From an uncultured Flavobacteriales bacterium (lineage in GTDB: Bacteria; Bacteroidota; Bacteroidia; Flavobacteriales; Crocinitomicaceae): DNA of 64,000 bases. Position 1 is the first letter of the stretch; every line of letters starts with the position of its first letter. The position numbers and the translations under genes were made by a program. The notes beneath the pieces are model-generated. The model was not told where the DNA came from. It ran no database searches and saw only the letters and a list, made by a program, of their open reading frames with translations. Location of the stretch: the NCBI GenBank assembly GCA_946479285.1, contig CAMLFH010000014.1:1-64000 (forward strand), in the 5' to 3' direction. Below, one piece after another: positions 9,237 through 17,304 of the stretch.

Positions 9237-9770
9237 CTAATTATTAAGTTTTATCAATTCCTTTTCAAGTTTTAAAACTAACTCATTAGGTGAATTTCGT
9301 TCATTCGGCATAATTAATTTTGCCTGTTTGTAAAAATGAACACGTTCGCTTAATAAAGCCTCTACAAAAGGATGAAATTCCGAATCACTTAAATCTCTCA
9401 ATAAAGGTCTTTCCTGCTTCTCAATTTTCAATCTTTGAATTAAAGTCAATAAACTGGTATTCAAATAAATAACTAATCCCATATTATGCATTAATTCAAG
9501 AGTACCATCAATAGCCGGAAGTCCGCCTCCAACTGCAATCACTGATGGCTCCGTAGAATGAATTCCTTTCAAAAAATCCATTTCCAACTTTCTGAAAGCA
9601 GCTTCACCATCTTCTGAAAAGATTGCAGAAATAGTCTTTCCTGCTTTCTTTTCAATCTCCTTATCCGAATCTAAAAAAGGAAGTTCCAGGCGCTCGGCAA
9701 GCAAAGCCCCAATGGTCGATTTACCGCTTCCCATGAAACCAATGAGGAAAATATGTTTTTGGATCTTCAT
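9237..9770 (-). CDS. aroK: Shikimate kinase
   Basis: Phosphorylates shikimate with ATP in the chorismate pathway. The Walker A motif is GFMGSGKS (residues 11-18). LDSDKEIEKKAG supplies the shikimate and Mg-binding Asp residues, the GGG of VIAVGGGLP is conserved, and RPLL is the lid arginine motif. Length 177 residues is normal. The gene lies 6 bp downstream of the class V aminotransferase gene on the same strand, so the two are probably co-transcribed. Confidence 0.93.
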   Translation of the reverse strand: MKIQKHIFLIGFMGSGKSTIGALLAERLELPFLDSDKEIEKKAGKTISAIFSEDGEAAFRKLEMDFLKGIHSTEPSVIAVGGGLPAIDGTLELMHNMGLVIYLNTSLLTLIQRLKIEKQERPLLRDLSDSEFHPFVEALLSERVHFYKQAKLIMPNERNSPNELVLKLEKELIKLNN

Positions 9771-9776
9771 TTTGAA

Positions 9777-10961
9777 TTAATAAATTAGTTTTCGCTTCAT
9801 CAATTCATTCAGAACAGCCTCCAATTTCACCAAATCTTCCTCCGAATTAAATGCATTGATCGAATAACGTATATAAACCTGTCCGTTTTGAACCATTACC
9901 GGAATTTCTATTTGGTATTCGTTGTAAAGAATATTCTTCAGTTCGATCGGGTTATCGCAGCGAACCGGAATGCTTCCTAACTGACCGATAAATTCATCCG
10001 TTACCGGAGCCAGTGGCTTGGAACCAACTAATTCGCACAAACGCGGAAGCCATTTTTGCACTAGTTTCCGGCAATTTTCGGCTACTCCCCACCAATCGTT
10101 CCATTTCATGAAATCAATCGCATCAGGAATCGTTAGATATGCTGTAAAATCCCGGGTCCCGTTGAATTGGTGATAGTCTAAAAATTGTGAACCACTGGGG
10201 AAATCCGCATTGTAACCCCAACTCACAATCAAAGGATCCAATTGTTGTTGATGTTCCGGTTTTACATGTAAAAAACTCGAACCTTTCGGGGTCATCATCC
10301 ATTTGTGGCAGGCACCTGTGTAAAAATCAGCATCAAGTGTTGTTAAATTCAAAGAAATATGAGCCGGAACATGTGCGCCGTCAATAAAAACCAACAAACC
10401 TCTTCGTCTGGCTTCTTCACAGATCTCCTTAACAGGCAAAATTAAGCCCGTAGCCGAAGTTATTTGAGAAATAAACACCAATTTAGTATTAGCACTAAAA
10501 CCTTTCCAGAAATCGCTTAAAAAAGATTCTTTTGATTCAATTGGAAGTGAAATGGCTTGTTTGATGTAGTTGGCGCCCTTTTCCGCACAATAAAATTCCC
10601 ACGTTCTGTCGCAGGCACCATATTCAATATCCGTAGTCAAAACCTCATCTCCGGGTTTCAAATCAAGTGATCTTGCAACAATATTTACCGCAAAAGTCGG
10701 ATTGGGAACGTAAACGAGGTCATCTGCCTGAGCTGTCAGAAATTCCGCCAAACGAATACGGCTTTCCTTCAGGTATTGCGGACCTTTGTTTACGATAAAC
10801 TGAACAGGTTCGTATTCCAATTCCCGCTGAAATCTTTGATATGAATCAAAAATAGGCTTAGGAGTTGCCCCAAATGAACCGAAATTCAGGAATGTAATAT
10901 CTTCCCGAAGTAAAAAGGCTTCCTTTAGGTTGTTGTAAACTATTTGGTCTGAGTTCTGCAT
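9777..10961 (-). CDS. Class V PLP-dependent aminotransferase (isopenicillin N epimerase-like)
   Basis: A 394-residue fold-type I PLP enzyme of the class V group (cysteine desulfurase/kynureninase/isopenicillin N epimerase branch). The N-terminal FLNFGSFGATPKPIFD matches the substrate-binding start of epimerase-like members. VFIDGAHVPAH carries the PLP-binding Asp, and the Schiff-base Lys lies in TGACHKWMMTPKG. No NifS/SufS-type active-site Cys loop is visible, so cysteine desulfurase is unlikely. The substrate is unknown. It sits directly upstream of aroK, which suggests co-transcription rather than a shared pathway. Confidence 0.85.
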   Translation of the reverse strand: MQNSDQIVYNNLKEAFLLREDITFLNFGSFGATPKPIFDSYQRFQRELEYEPVQFIVNKGPQYLKESRIRLAEFLTAQADDLVYVPNPTFAVNIVARSLDLKPGDEVLTTDIEYGACDRTWEFYCAEKGANYIKQAISLPIESKESFLSDFWKGFSANTKLVFISQITSATGLILPVKEICEEARRRGLLVFIDGAHVPAHISLNLTTLDADFYTGACHKWMMTPKGSSFLHVKPEHQQQLDPLIVSWGYNADFPSGSQFLDYHQFNGTRDFTAYLTIPDAIDFMKWNDWWGVAENCRKLVQKWLPRLCELVGSKPLAPVTDEFIGQLGSIPVRCDNPIELKNILYNEYQIEIPVMVQNGQVYIRYSINAFNSEEDLVKLEAVLNELMKRKLIY

Positions 10962-11050
10962 CTCTAATAAATATTATTCAATGGGTCAAATAAAAATTTT
11001 TCACTTTATCAAACATTAAACCTTTTGAACGTTGGAACTTTTTGAACTTA

Positions 11051-12295
11051 TCAGTGTTGTTCCCAAATCTGAACCAATTCCACCAAAGTATCTACTGCTT
11101 TCTGCATGTCCTGTACACTCACATACTCATGACGGCTGTGAATTGCCATTTCGCCAGTGAATATATTCGGACAAGGTAATCCCATGAACGACATGCGCGA
11201 ACCATCTGTTCCACCGCGAATAATGGTTGGTTTTGGAGTAATTCCTGCTTTTCTCATAGCTTCGATGGCGTAGTCGGTCACAAAAGGAACATCTTTGATG
11301 ATTTCCTTCATGTTCCTGTACTGTTCAGTAACCTTTGAAGTGTAAATTGCTCCGGGAAATTGTGCGATAATCTCTTTCAAAATTCCTTCCAAACGCGTTT
11401 CATATTCTGCCAATTTTGCAGTAATGTGATCCCGGATAATGAAACTCACCGTTACTTCTTCCAATCCTCCGGAAATAGCTGTGGGATGAACAAACCCTTC
11501 CCGGCCATTGGTGCTTTCAGGCGACCATTCGTCTTTTGGCAGAGCATCGATAAAAGCACTTGCAACTTTCATGGCGTGAACCATTTTTCCTTTAGCATAA
11601 CCGGGATGCGCACTTACACCTGTAATCACAAATGTCATAGCATCTGCCGAAAAAGACTCGTCTTCAATGGCTCCCAATTCTCCGGAATCGAGGGTGTAAC
11701 CGAAATCGGCACCCAGTTTCTGCATATCCAGCTGCTCCACACCTCTTCCTACTTCTTCATCGGGAGTGAACAGAATACGGATCTTTCCATGCGGAATTTC
11801 TTTCTTCTTCATCAACTGTTCCGCCAAATCCATAATGATTGCAACGCCGGCTTTATCATCTGCTCCCAGCAAAGTGAGCCCCGAAGCTGTGATCAGATCA
11901 TCGCCGATCTTTTCTTTCAAATACGCATGCTTTTCGGTAGTGATTACCTGTGATGGATCATCTGGAAGCGTAATGGGTGCTCCGGTATACTTGCGGTGAA
12001 CAATCGGTTTTACATTTGTTCCGGTAACATCCGGAGCGGTATCCATGTGCGAACAAAAACAAATAGTTGGAATATTTTCTTTGCCCGATGTTGCAGGAAT
12101 AGTTGCATAAACGTAACCCCACTGATCGGCTTCGGCATCTTCAATTCCCAATGCCTGCAGCTCTTTCACCAATAAATGAGAAAGGTCTTTTTGTTTTTCA
12201 CTGGAGGGAAAAGAGGGCGAGTTCGGATCTGCAGTGGTGTCAATTTGTACATAGCGCACGAAACGCTCTTCTACCGAATATGGGGCATTTTTCAT
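11051..12295 (-). CDS. pepT: Peptidase T (tripeptide aminopeptidase)
   Basis: M20-family zinc tripeptidase of the cytoplasm, which releases N-terminal residues from tripeptides. Landmarks are FCSHMDTAPD (zinc His and Asp), LLGADDKAG (bridging Asp), FTPDEEVGRG (catalytic Glu pair), DSGELGAIEDESF, and the C-terminal zinc His in FTGEMAIHSRHEYVS. The reading frame could begin at TTG 12304, but ATG 12295 gives the usual N-terminus for the family, so I use it. About 414 residues, normal length. No partner genes. Confidence 0.93.
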   Translation of the reverse strand: MKNAPYSVEERFVRYVQIDTTADPNSPSFPSSEKQKDLSHLLVKELQALGIEDAEADQWGYVYATIPATSGKENIPTICFCSHMDTAPDVTGTNVKPIVHRKYTGAPITLPDDPSQVITTEKHAYLKEKIGDDLITASGLTLLGADDKAGVAIIMDLAEQLMKKKEIPHGKIRILFTPDEEVGRGVEQLDMQKLGADFGYTLDSGELGAIEDESFSADAMTFVITGVSAHPGYAKGKMVHAMKVASAFIDALPKDEWSPESTNGREGFVHPTAISGGLEEVTVSFIIRDHITAKLAEYETRLEGILKEIIAQFPGAIYTSKVTEQYRNMKEIIKDVPFVTDYAIEAMRKAGITPKPTIIRGGTDGSRMSFMGLPCPNIFTGEMAIHSRHEYVSVQDMQKAVDTLVELVQIWEQH

Positions 12296-12365
12296 GTGGA
12301 TCAATTTTTTTCTAAAATTAGGAGTTTATGCTTGTTTCGATTATTATTGTTGAAAACTAACCGTC

Positions 12366-12800
12366 ATGTTACAAATTAATGATCCCTGTCCGGTAAATAC
12401 GAACCAGCTTCAGAAAATTGGAGAAAAATGCTATTTCTGCAAAGGCTGTAATGAAAAAGTAGTTGATTTCACACAAGCATCGGACGCGGAGATCAAGGCT
12501 TTAAGCGGACAAAAAATCTGTGGCATTTTCCTAAACGAACAATTGGATTCAAAACCGGTATTTCATTGGCGAAAAGCAATTCTTTATCGTTTGATGGCCT
12601 GCGCTTCTTTTTTGGGGTTCGCAGTCTCTCCGGTTCATGCAGACGAACAGGTTCCTACCTACAAAAATAAACAGGAAATTTCTGCCTTGAACGATAAAAA
12701 CAAACCGAAAGAGCCAAAGAAAAAACGGCACAGAAGAAACCGAAAAGGCAGAACAGTTGGACTTTACGCTTATGAATTTGAGCAGTCAACTGAAAAATAA
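12366..12800 (+). CDS. Cysteine-cluster N-terminal domain, single-TM protein (copy 1)
   Basis: A 144-residue protein of unknown function. The N-terminal 60 residues contain PCP, CYFCKGCNEKVVDFT and GQKICGIF, giving six Cys that look able to bind a metal. The CxxC with VVDFT recalls a Cys-rich N-terminal domain common in Bacteroidota proteins of the form C(A/N)xCxKxVVDFT. One hydrophobic segment follows (MACASFLGFAVSPVHA), then a very basic tail (PKEPKKKRHRRNRKG). The domain order places the Cys cluster before the membrane helix, so it is probably cytoplasmic. The next gene is a clear paralogue. Confidence 0.7.
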   Translation: MLQINDPCPVNTNQLQKIGEKCYFCKGCNEKVVDFTQASDAEIKALSGQKICGIFLNEQLDSKPVFHWRKAILYRLMACASFLGFAVSPVHADEQVPTYKNKQEISALNDKNKPKEPKKKRHRRNRKGRTVGLYAYEFEQSTEK

Positions 12801-12920
12801 AGAGAAGGATTAATTGAATTCAATCAACAACAAATAAAGAATATTCATTTCAAAACTATTTTGGAACATCTCAACCGATAAACTCCAATTAAAAAACTAT
12901 TTTGCTACAAATAATCTGAA

Positions 12921-13331
12921 ATGGCATCTATCGAAAAACCTTGTCCTATTCAAAAAAATCAATTAACCAAAACAGGTGATAATTGCTACTTCTGTTCCGG
13001 ATGCAAAGAAAATGTTATCGATTTCCGGAATTCTTCTCAATCGGAGATTGATTCGTACCGCGGACAAAAAATTTGTGGGATTTTCAATAACAATCAATTG
13101 ACTCATAAAGCGAATTTTTCATTTAGAAAGAAAATAACCTTCCGATTATTAGGAGTCCTTTCTTTAATTGGTTTTACTATACACCCGGTTCAAGCGTCAA
13201 CTTTGACAATTAATGAAAACTATGGGGAATCTGCTTCCAAACTACAAAATCAAGAACCAGGTAAAAAGAAAAAAAAGAAGAAAAAGTCAAAAGAAAAGAC
13301 CTTCAAAACGATAGGATGCCCTGCGTTTTAG
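12921..13331 (+). CDS. Cysteine-cluster N-terminal domain, single-TM protein (copy 2)
   Basis: A 136-residue paralogue of the preceding gene. Shared positions include PCP, NQLTK, CYFCSGC, DF, EI and GQKICGIF, then a hydrophobic segment ending PVQAS and a Lys-rich tail (GKKKKKKKKSKEKT). The cytoplasmic-looking Cys domain is conserved better than the tail, which suggests that the Cys cluster is the functional part. The two genes are separated by 120 bp. Function unknown. Confidence 0.7.
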   Translation: MASIEKPCPIQKNQLTKTGDNCYFCSGCKENVIDFRNSSQSEIDSYRGQKICGIFNNNQLTHKANFSFRKKITFRLLGVLSLIGFTIHPVQASTLTINENYGESASKLQNQEPGKKKKKKKKSKEKTFKTIGCPAF

Positions 13332-13417
13332 CCATTATCTGCAGTTCGAGTTTATTTGGAGCTACGCTCATTTTGTATTGAGTGAGATTATTCAACAATC
13401 CGATTCTAACTAAAAAA

Positions 13418-13445
13418 ATCCCCGATACTCCAATGAGCCGGGGAT
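13418..13445. terminator. Bidirectional terminator hairpin
   Basis: ATCCCCG and CGGGGAT arms (7 bp) around a 14-nt loop, with an A-run on the left that becomes a U-run on the minus strand. It lies between the second Cys-cluster gene and the convergent HugZ-like gene. Confidence 0.7.
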
Positions 13446-13470
13446 CTTCCATTAAACCAATAACTTGTTA

Positions 13471-13998
13471 TTATTTAGCCGATTTCTCTGCTACCTTGTG
13501 ATTGATATCGTTTCTGTGATTCAGAATTTCCAGGTTCTCATCTACGAAATAAGCACTTCCGAAACCATTAACGTAAGCTCCTTTTTTTGCTGTCAACTCG
13601 ATCATAATGAAATCCTGCATTCCAACCAAAATATCCAAAATCTTACCGTGTGCAGCTTGAAGCAATCCCACTGCTTTATCCCACTCAGGAGTATCTCTTG
13701 GAATTTCATTGGTGGAAACATCCAATGTTAATCTGTGACGTGCGTAAATTTGCTTGGTAGCAGATTCGTCTTCCGTAAACATAGCAGATACTTTTCCAAT
13801 CTCTTTTAGGTTCTTAGTGTGTTTCGCCATAAAAGAAACCAGGATATAGAATTTATTACCCGAGCGTGCAAAAGGTGCGTAACTCGCTGTTGGATTTCCT
13901 TCTGCATCTACTGTAGCAAGGATCAAAGATTGACACTCGCTGATCAATTCATTTACTTTCGGTTCAACCGGTTTGGTTGCTGCATTATCTGTAGCCAT
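13471..13998 (-). CDS. HugZ-like/pyridoxamine 5'-phosphate oxidase-fold protein
   Basis: A 175-residue split-barrel protein of the pyridoxamine phosphate oxidase superfamily. SLILATVDAEGNPTASYAPFAR, FYILVSFMAKHTKNL, SAMFTEDESA, YARHRLTLDV and AYVNGFGSAYF follow the order seen in HugZ heme-utilisation proteins, which degrade heme. The C-terminal heme-ligand His of HugZ cannot be assigned with certainty, so heme degradation is a family-level inference. The upstream region holds four TGTCA repeats at 11-bp spacing and a -7 element. It is downstream of the Crp/Fnr gene on the same strand, but 188 bp away. Confidence 0.75.
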   Translation of the reverse strand: MATDNAATKPVEPKVNELISECQSLILATVDAEGNPTASYAPFARSGNKFYILVSFMAKHTKNLKEIGKVSAMFTEDESATKQIYARHRLTLDVSTNEIPRDTPEWDKAVGLLQAAHGKILDILVGMQDFIMIELTAKKGAYVNGFGSAYFVDENLEILNHRNDINHKVAEKSAK

Positions 13999-14044
13999 TT
14001 GTTTTTTTATTTACAGGTTATTTATTGAACCTTTCTAAAAAGAC

Positions 14045-14088
14045 AATTGTCATAAAACTGTCAGAGAATTGTCATAGAAATGTCAGAA
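14045..14088. promoter_or_regulatory. Pho-box-like direct repeats upstream of the HugZ-like gene
   Basis: Two 22-bp direct repeats, AATTGTCATAAAACTGTCAGAG and AATTGTCATAGAAATGTCAGAA, place TGTCA at 14048, 14059, 14070 and 14081, each exactly 11 bp apart. Each unit resembles the E. coli PhoB box (CTGTCATA, 4-bp spacing, CTGTCA). The CTGTCA strand is opposite to the gene, and the repeats lie just downstream of the best -7 element. Confidence 0.55.
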
Positions 14089-14089
14089 G

Positions 14090-14097
14090 CAAATTTA
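14090..14097 (-). promoter_or_regulatory. -7 promoter element of HugZ-like gene (TAAATTTG)
   Basis: A perfect TAnnTTTG match on the minus strand. A TTTGAC with the -33 TTG lies 22 nt upstream. Transcripts would start within or beside the TGTCA repeats. Confidence 0.55.
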
Positions 14098-14186
14098 CAA
14101 ATGAATGCAATATGATTGTCAAAGGCTTTATTTATATTTTGTTAATTAATCTAACAGCTTTAAAAAGAACCAGAAACGAAAGTCTT

Positions 14187-14879
14187 CTAACGATGTCCAC
14201 CTGCTAATTGCAGCAGTTCTTCTTTCCTGAGAATAAAAATTTTGCGGGTTTGTGTATCGATAAACCCTTCTTCTTTGAGCTCTTTTAGGAGACGAATCAA
14301 TGTTTCTGTGGCTGTTCCTACGAAATTAGCTAGATCTTCACGAGAAAGGTTGATCGGTTCTTCGCCGTAGATATCTACAAGAATTATCAATGAATACGCG
14401 AGGCGTTCCCGAACAGTTTTCTGAGCCAGGTTTGTAATGAAAATAGCTCGTTCACCTAATTCTTTAGACAGTTCCTGGATCAATAAATTGCGAAGACTTG
14501 GAATATTGTCCAGCATATTCAGGAAATCGTCTTTTGAAACGAAGCAGATATTGGAATCTTCTAGTGTTGAAGCCGACAATTTGTAAGGTTCTCCACTCAA
14601 CATCGCCCGAAAACCGATAACATCTCCGGCTTTCGCAATGTGAACGATTTGTTCTTTCCCCTCGTCTCCAAGTGCATACACTTTCACTTTCCCATGATTG
14701 ATGCAATAAACTCCTCTCGGAAAGCTTCCTTCAGCAAAAATGGTTTGACTTTTCTTGTAGAATGAACAACTTTTGTGCTGATCCAAATCGCCTACCTCGT
14801 CGGTAGTGAAATGCCCGAAAAGACTATTAGACCTTACGGCACAGTCCTGACAATTGACATGTTTGTGCGATTTTTCCAT
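14187..14879 (-). CDS. Crp/Fnr family transcription regulator
   Basis: A 230-residue regulator with an N-terminal cyclic-nucleotide-binding-type beta-roll (about 25-140, with IFAEGSFPRGVYCINHGKVKV and GDVIGFRAML) and a C-terminal winged helix (LSREDLANFVGTATETLIRLL, recognition helix). Cys10 and Cys13 in NCQDC, with a later Cys in SCSFYKK, recall the Fe-S ligands of Fnr, so oxygen or redox sensing is possible but unproven. The -7 element TAACTTTG ends 5 nt before the ATG. Confidence 0.88.
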   Translation of the reverse strand: MEKSHKHVNCQDCAVRSNSLFGHFTTDEVGDLDQHKSCSFYKKSQTIFAEGSFPRGVYCINHGKVKVYALGDEGKEQIVHIAKAGDVIGFRAMLSGEPYKLSASTLEDSNICFVSKDDFLNMLDNIPSLRNLLIQELSKELGERAIFITNLAQKTVRERLAYSLIILVDIYGEEPINLSREDLANFVGTATETLIRLLKELKEEGFIDTQTRKIFILRKEELLQLAGGHR

Positions 14880-14884
14880 TGCTA

Positions 14885-14892
14885 CAAAGTTA
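14885..14892 (-). promoter_or_regulatory. -7 promoter element of Crp/Fnr gene (TAACTTTG)
   Basis: A perfect TAnnTTTG match on the minus strand. Only 5 nt (TAGCA) separate it from the start codon, which predicts a leaderless or nearly leaderless mRNA. Confidence 0.6.
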
Positions 14893-14909
14893 GCACTTAA
14901 ACGCGTTAC

Positions 14910-16013
14910 TTATAATTGGATAAAGTCTACATGCAGCAAATCCTGAATGTAACGCAGTTTCTTACGTTCCACCGATTCAACCAGGCTCAAAGAAATCCCT
15001 CTCTTTCCTGCTCTTGCTGTTCTTCCGCTTCGATGTGTGTAGTAATCCGGATCATCCGGTAATTGGTAATGAACCACGAATGCCAAATCCGGGAAATCCA
15101 TTCCGCGTGCTGCAATATCTGAAGCAACGAGGTATTGGGTGTGTTCCTGTGAAAACATGCGCATAGCCTTTTCACGCTCTTTCGGGAACATTTCTCCGTA
15201 GATTTCCGTTACTTTCTTTTCGTGTGTTCTTAGAAAGCGAGCTACATGTTCTACATCCCCTTTGGTGCGGCAGAAGATAATCCCTCGTCCTTTTTTCATC
15301 GTAGTCAGGAATTCCAGCAGCATCATCGGTTTGTCTTCCTTCTGGCATTCCACATATTGGTGCTCAATCATCGGATTCATTACTTTTTTGGTAGCAATGA
15401 TCGCCTGTGGGGCGTCCACGTGGAGCGTTTTCTTAATCCATTTGGTCAATTCGCCGTGAATAGTCGCAGAAAAGAGCCATTTTTTATGAAAATCATTGGT
15501 TTCAGCCAATATTTTGTCGATTTCTTTCATAAACCCTTTCGCATACAACTCATCGGCTTCATCGAGAACTATTGTTTTAACTCGTCGAAGCGAAACTGCT
15601 TTCATTTTGACCAATTCCAGTAATCTTCCCGGAGTTGCGACTAAAACATGTGTCGGGCGCTGAAGATCATGCTTTTGCTGCTCAATATCGTCTCCTTTTA
15701 CAATGGATTGAATAAAGAACTTGTCCAGGTTTTTAGAGAGTTTGTACAAGGTTTTTGCCGTCTGAATAACCAATTCACGCGTGGGAACCAAAACTACTGC
15801 CTGAACATCCTTGTCCTTCGCATCAATACGCTGCAGCAAAGGAACGCCGTAAGCAATGGTTTTCCCGGAACCGGTATGAGCCTGTCCCACATAATCCTGG
15901 TGTTTTTCGATCAAATATTTCCAGGCATGTTCCTGGATGGGAGTTGGGGTTGTAAATCCCAATTCAGCCAATCTGCTTAGAATCTTCGGATTAATCGGAG
16001 AATTTGTTTTCAT
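14910..16013 (-). CDS. DEAD-box RNA helicase
   Basis: ATP-dependent RNA helicase of about 367 residues. All core motifs are present: Q motif (LGFTTPTPIQEHAW), I (AHTGSGKT), Ia (PTRELV), Ib (TPGRLLE), II (DEAD), III (SAT), V (ASDIAARGMDFPD) and VI (HRSGRTARAGKRG). It is short, with no C-terminal RNA-binding extension, so it is a minimal helicase. The open frame extends upstream to 16091, but ATG 16013 is preceded by the -7 element TACTTTTG only 4 nt away and gives the usual N-terminus, so I choose it. Confidence 0.9.
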   Translation of the reverse strand: MKTNSPINPKILSRLAELGFTTPTPIQEHAWKYLIEKHQDYVGQAHTGSGKTIAYGVPLLQRIDAKDKDVQAVVLVPTRELVIQTAKTLYKLSKNLDKFFIQSIVKGDDIEQQKHDLQRPTHVLVATPGRLLELVKMKAVSLRRVKTIVLDEADELYAKGFMKEIDKILAETNDFHKKWLFSATIHGELTKWIKKTLHVDAPQAIIATKKVMNPMIEHQYVECQKEDKPMMLLEFLTTMKKGRGIIFCRTKGDVEHVARFLRTHEKKVTEIYGEMFPKEREKAMRMFSQEHTQYLVASDIAARGMDFPDLAFVVHYQLPDDPDYYTHRSGRTARAGKRGISLSLVESVERKKLRYIQDLLHVDFIQL

Positions 16014-16017
16014 ACCA

Positions 16018-16025
16018 CAAAAGTA
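16018..16025 (-). promoter_or_regulatory. -7 promoter element of DEAD-box helicase (TACTTTTG)
   Basis: A perfect TAnnTTTG match 4 nt before the chosen start codon. It predicts a leaderless transcript and supports that start over longer alternatives. Confidence 0.55.
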
Positions 16026-16076
16026 CGGAGAACTATTGGAACCGCCCACACACCAATTGATGACAAGAATTAACCC

Positions 16077-16198
16077 ACCACAAATACGCAAATATAAGGA
16101 AGTCGCCTACCGGTGACTTTGATCACCCTTTACTATTAAATTCGTTCACATACATGGGCGACTGGTAAGCGCCCTTTAAAATTTGTGTATTTGTGGTA
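16077..16198. repeat. Foldback intergenic element (ACCACAAATACG...GTATTTGTGGT)
   Basis: Outer arms ACCACAAATACGCAAAT (16077 onward) and ATTTGTGTATTTGTGGT (to 16198) are near-complementary. An inner pair AGTCGCC/GGCGACT also pairs. The element fills most of the space between the helicase and anti-sigma-like genes and has no coding capacity. Confidence 0.55.
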
Positions 16199-16299
16199 AA
16201 AGAAAATATTGGGAATCACTTTTTCAACTCATCAAGCTCCTGGCCTGGTTTCCAGATTCGGTATTCGTGTATTTGATGTGTTTCTTCTTCCCCTTGCTT

Positions 16300-17301
16300 C
16301 TATTTCAATTTCCGCTCTACTTCTTCAGAACGAGGCACTGACTCATAGGAACTTTTACCTACCTGCTCCTCACAATCTTTTACGTCTTTCCCGGAACGCT
16401 TCGGGATGTAGAGCACTTTTTTCTTTTGGCGCCTGTTCTTTTGTTTCGAAGATTTGATATTGGTTGTAACTACCAACTGGTCATAGATCAGCGGAATAAA
16501 TATTTTGCCTTCAGGGTCTACAAAACCGAACTTCGATTTATTCATCACCAAAGCATAACCGCAATAAAGGTCGTTGAATTTACCTACGCTGTCGTATCTC
16601 AAAATCCATGCTCCACCACCAAGAGATGAGTTTTTGGGTTGAGAATCTTTGGTTTCTCCAGAATTAGTCTCCACCACTTTCCCTTCCAATTGATCATTGG
16701 TGTACCCAAGAATTGTTACCGTAGGTTTTGGGAGCAAAACAGAATCCTGCCTGTAAGAATCCCTTTGGGTCTTTACAAAAGGATCTTTTCCAGCATGGAA
16801 ATTATCCCCATAACCTTTTGTAAGCGTGAATTGTGCCTGCATTTTTGCATCCTTATTTTCGCCCTTCGTTTGCCAATCAGTAGGTTGAATAAGAGAACTT
16901 TTGCCTCCTGGTTGGTTTGGTTGATGGTTGATTTGATAGGCGCGACAAACTAATTCCTCTGAACTTTCTGCATTTAATAATGCGGCTCTTTCGGCTTTAT
17001 CTTCAGTTGTATCTTTTTTAGTTTGCGACCAATAAACGATCCCTACAACAGCAACAGCAGTTACCACTGCTCCAACGGTGAATTGCTTGATTCGCAGGTT
17101 GCGCAAATAGGTTTGTCCGGTTTGACGGATCATATTTCGCTGTGATGCGCGTTTGGCAGCAGAACGAACGAGTTGATGCATTTCCAGTTCTTCCCGGAGT
17201 TCCGAATTCATGCTCAATTCCTTTTCAAAAGCACTCCTTCCCTCTTCCGAAAGTTCGTTTTGCAGGTAAAGCTCAATGAGTTGATTCCAATTCGTTTCCA
17301 T
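16300..17301 (-). CDS. Putative anti-sigma-like single-TM protein with WG-like repeat
   Basis: A 333-residue protein directly downstream of an ECF sigma gene (3 bp). Residues 1-70 are a helical N-terminal region starting WNQLIELYLQNELSEEG, typical of the cytoplasmic domain of Bacteroidota anti-sigma or sigma-adjacent membrane proteins. A membrane helix lies at about 74-92 (VGAVVTAVAVVGIVYW). The outer part contains KFGFVDPEGKIFIPLIYDQL, a WG/KWG-type beta repeat. A role in holding the sigma factor at the membrane is inferred from gene order and topology only. No ZAS zinc motif is present. Confidence 0.6.
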   Translation of the reverse strand: METNWNQLIELYLQNELSEEGRSAFEKELSMNSELREELEMHQLVRSAAKRASQRNMIRQTGQTYLRNLRIKQFTVGAVVTAVAVVGIVYWSQTKKDTTEDKAERAALLNAESSEELVCRAYQINHQPNQPGGKSSLIQPTDWQTKGENKDAKMQAQFTLTKGYGDNFHAGKDPFVKTQRDSYRQDSVLLPKPTVTILGYTNDQLEGKVVETNSGETKDSQPKNSSLGGGAWILRYDSVGKFNDLYCGYALVMNKSKFGFVDPEGKIFIPLIYDQLVVTTNIKSSKQKNRRQKKKVLYIPKRSGKDVKDCEEQVGKSSYESVPRSEEVERKLK

Positions 17302-17304
17302 TTC

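Noticed and set aside
11360..11953. 197-codon open frame opposite to pepT
   Set aside because: Antisense shadow of a clear peptidase gene with all motifs intact.
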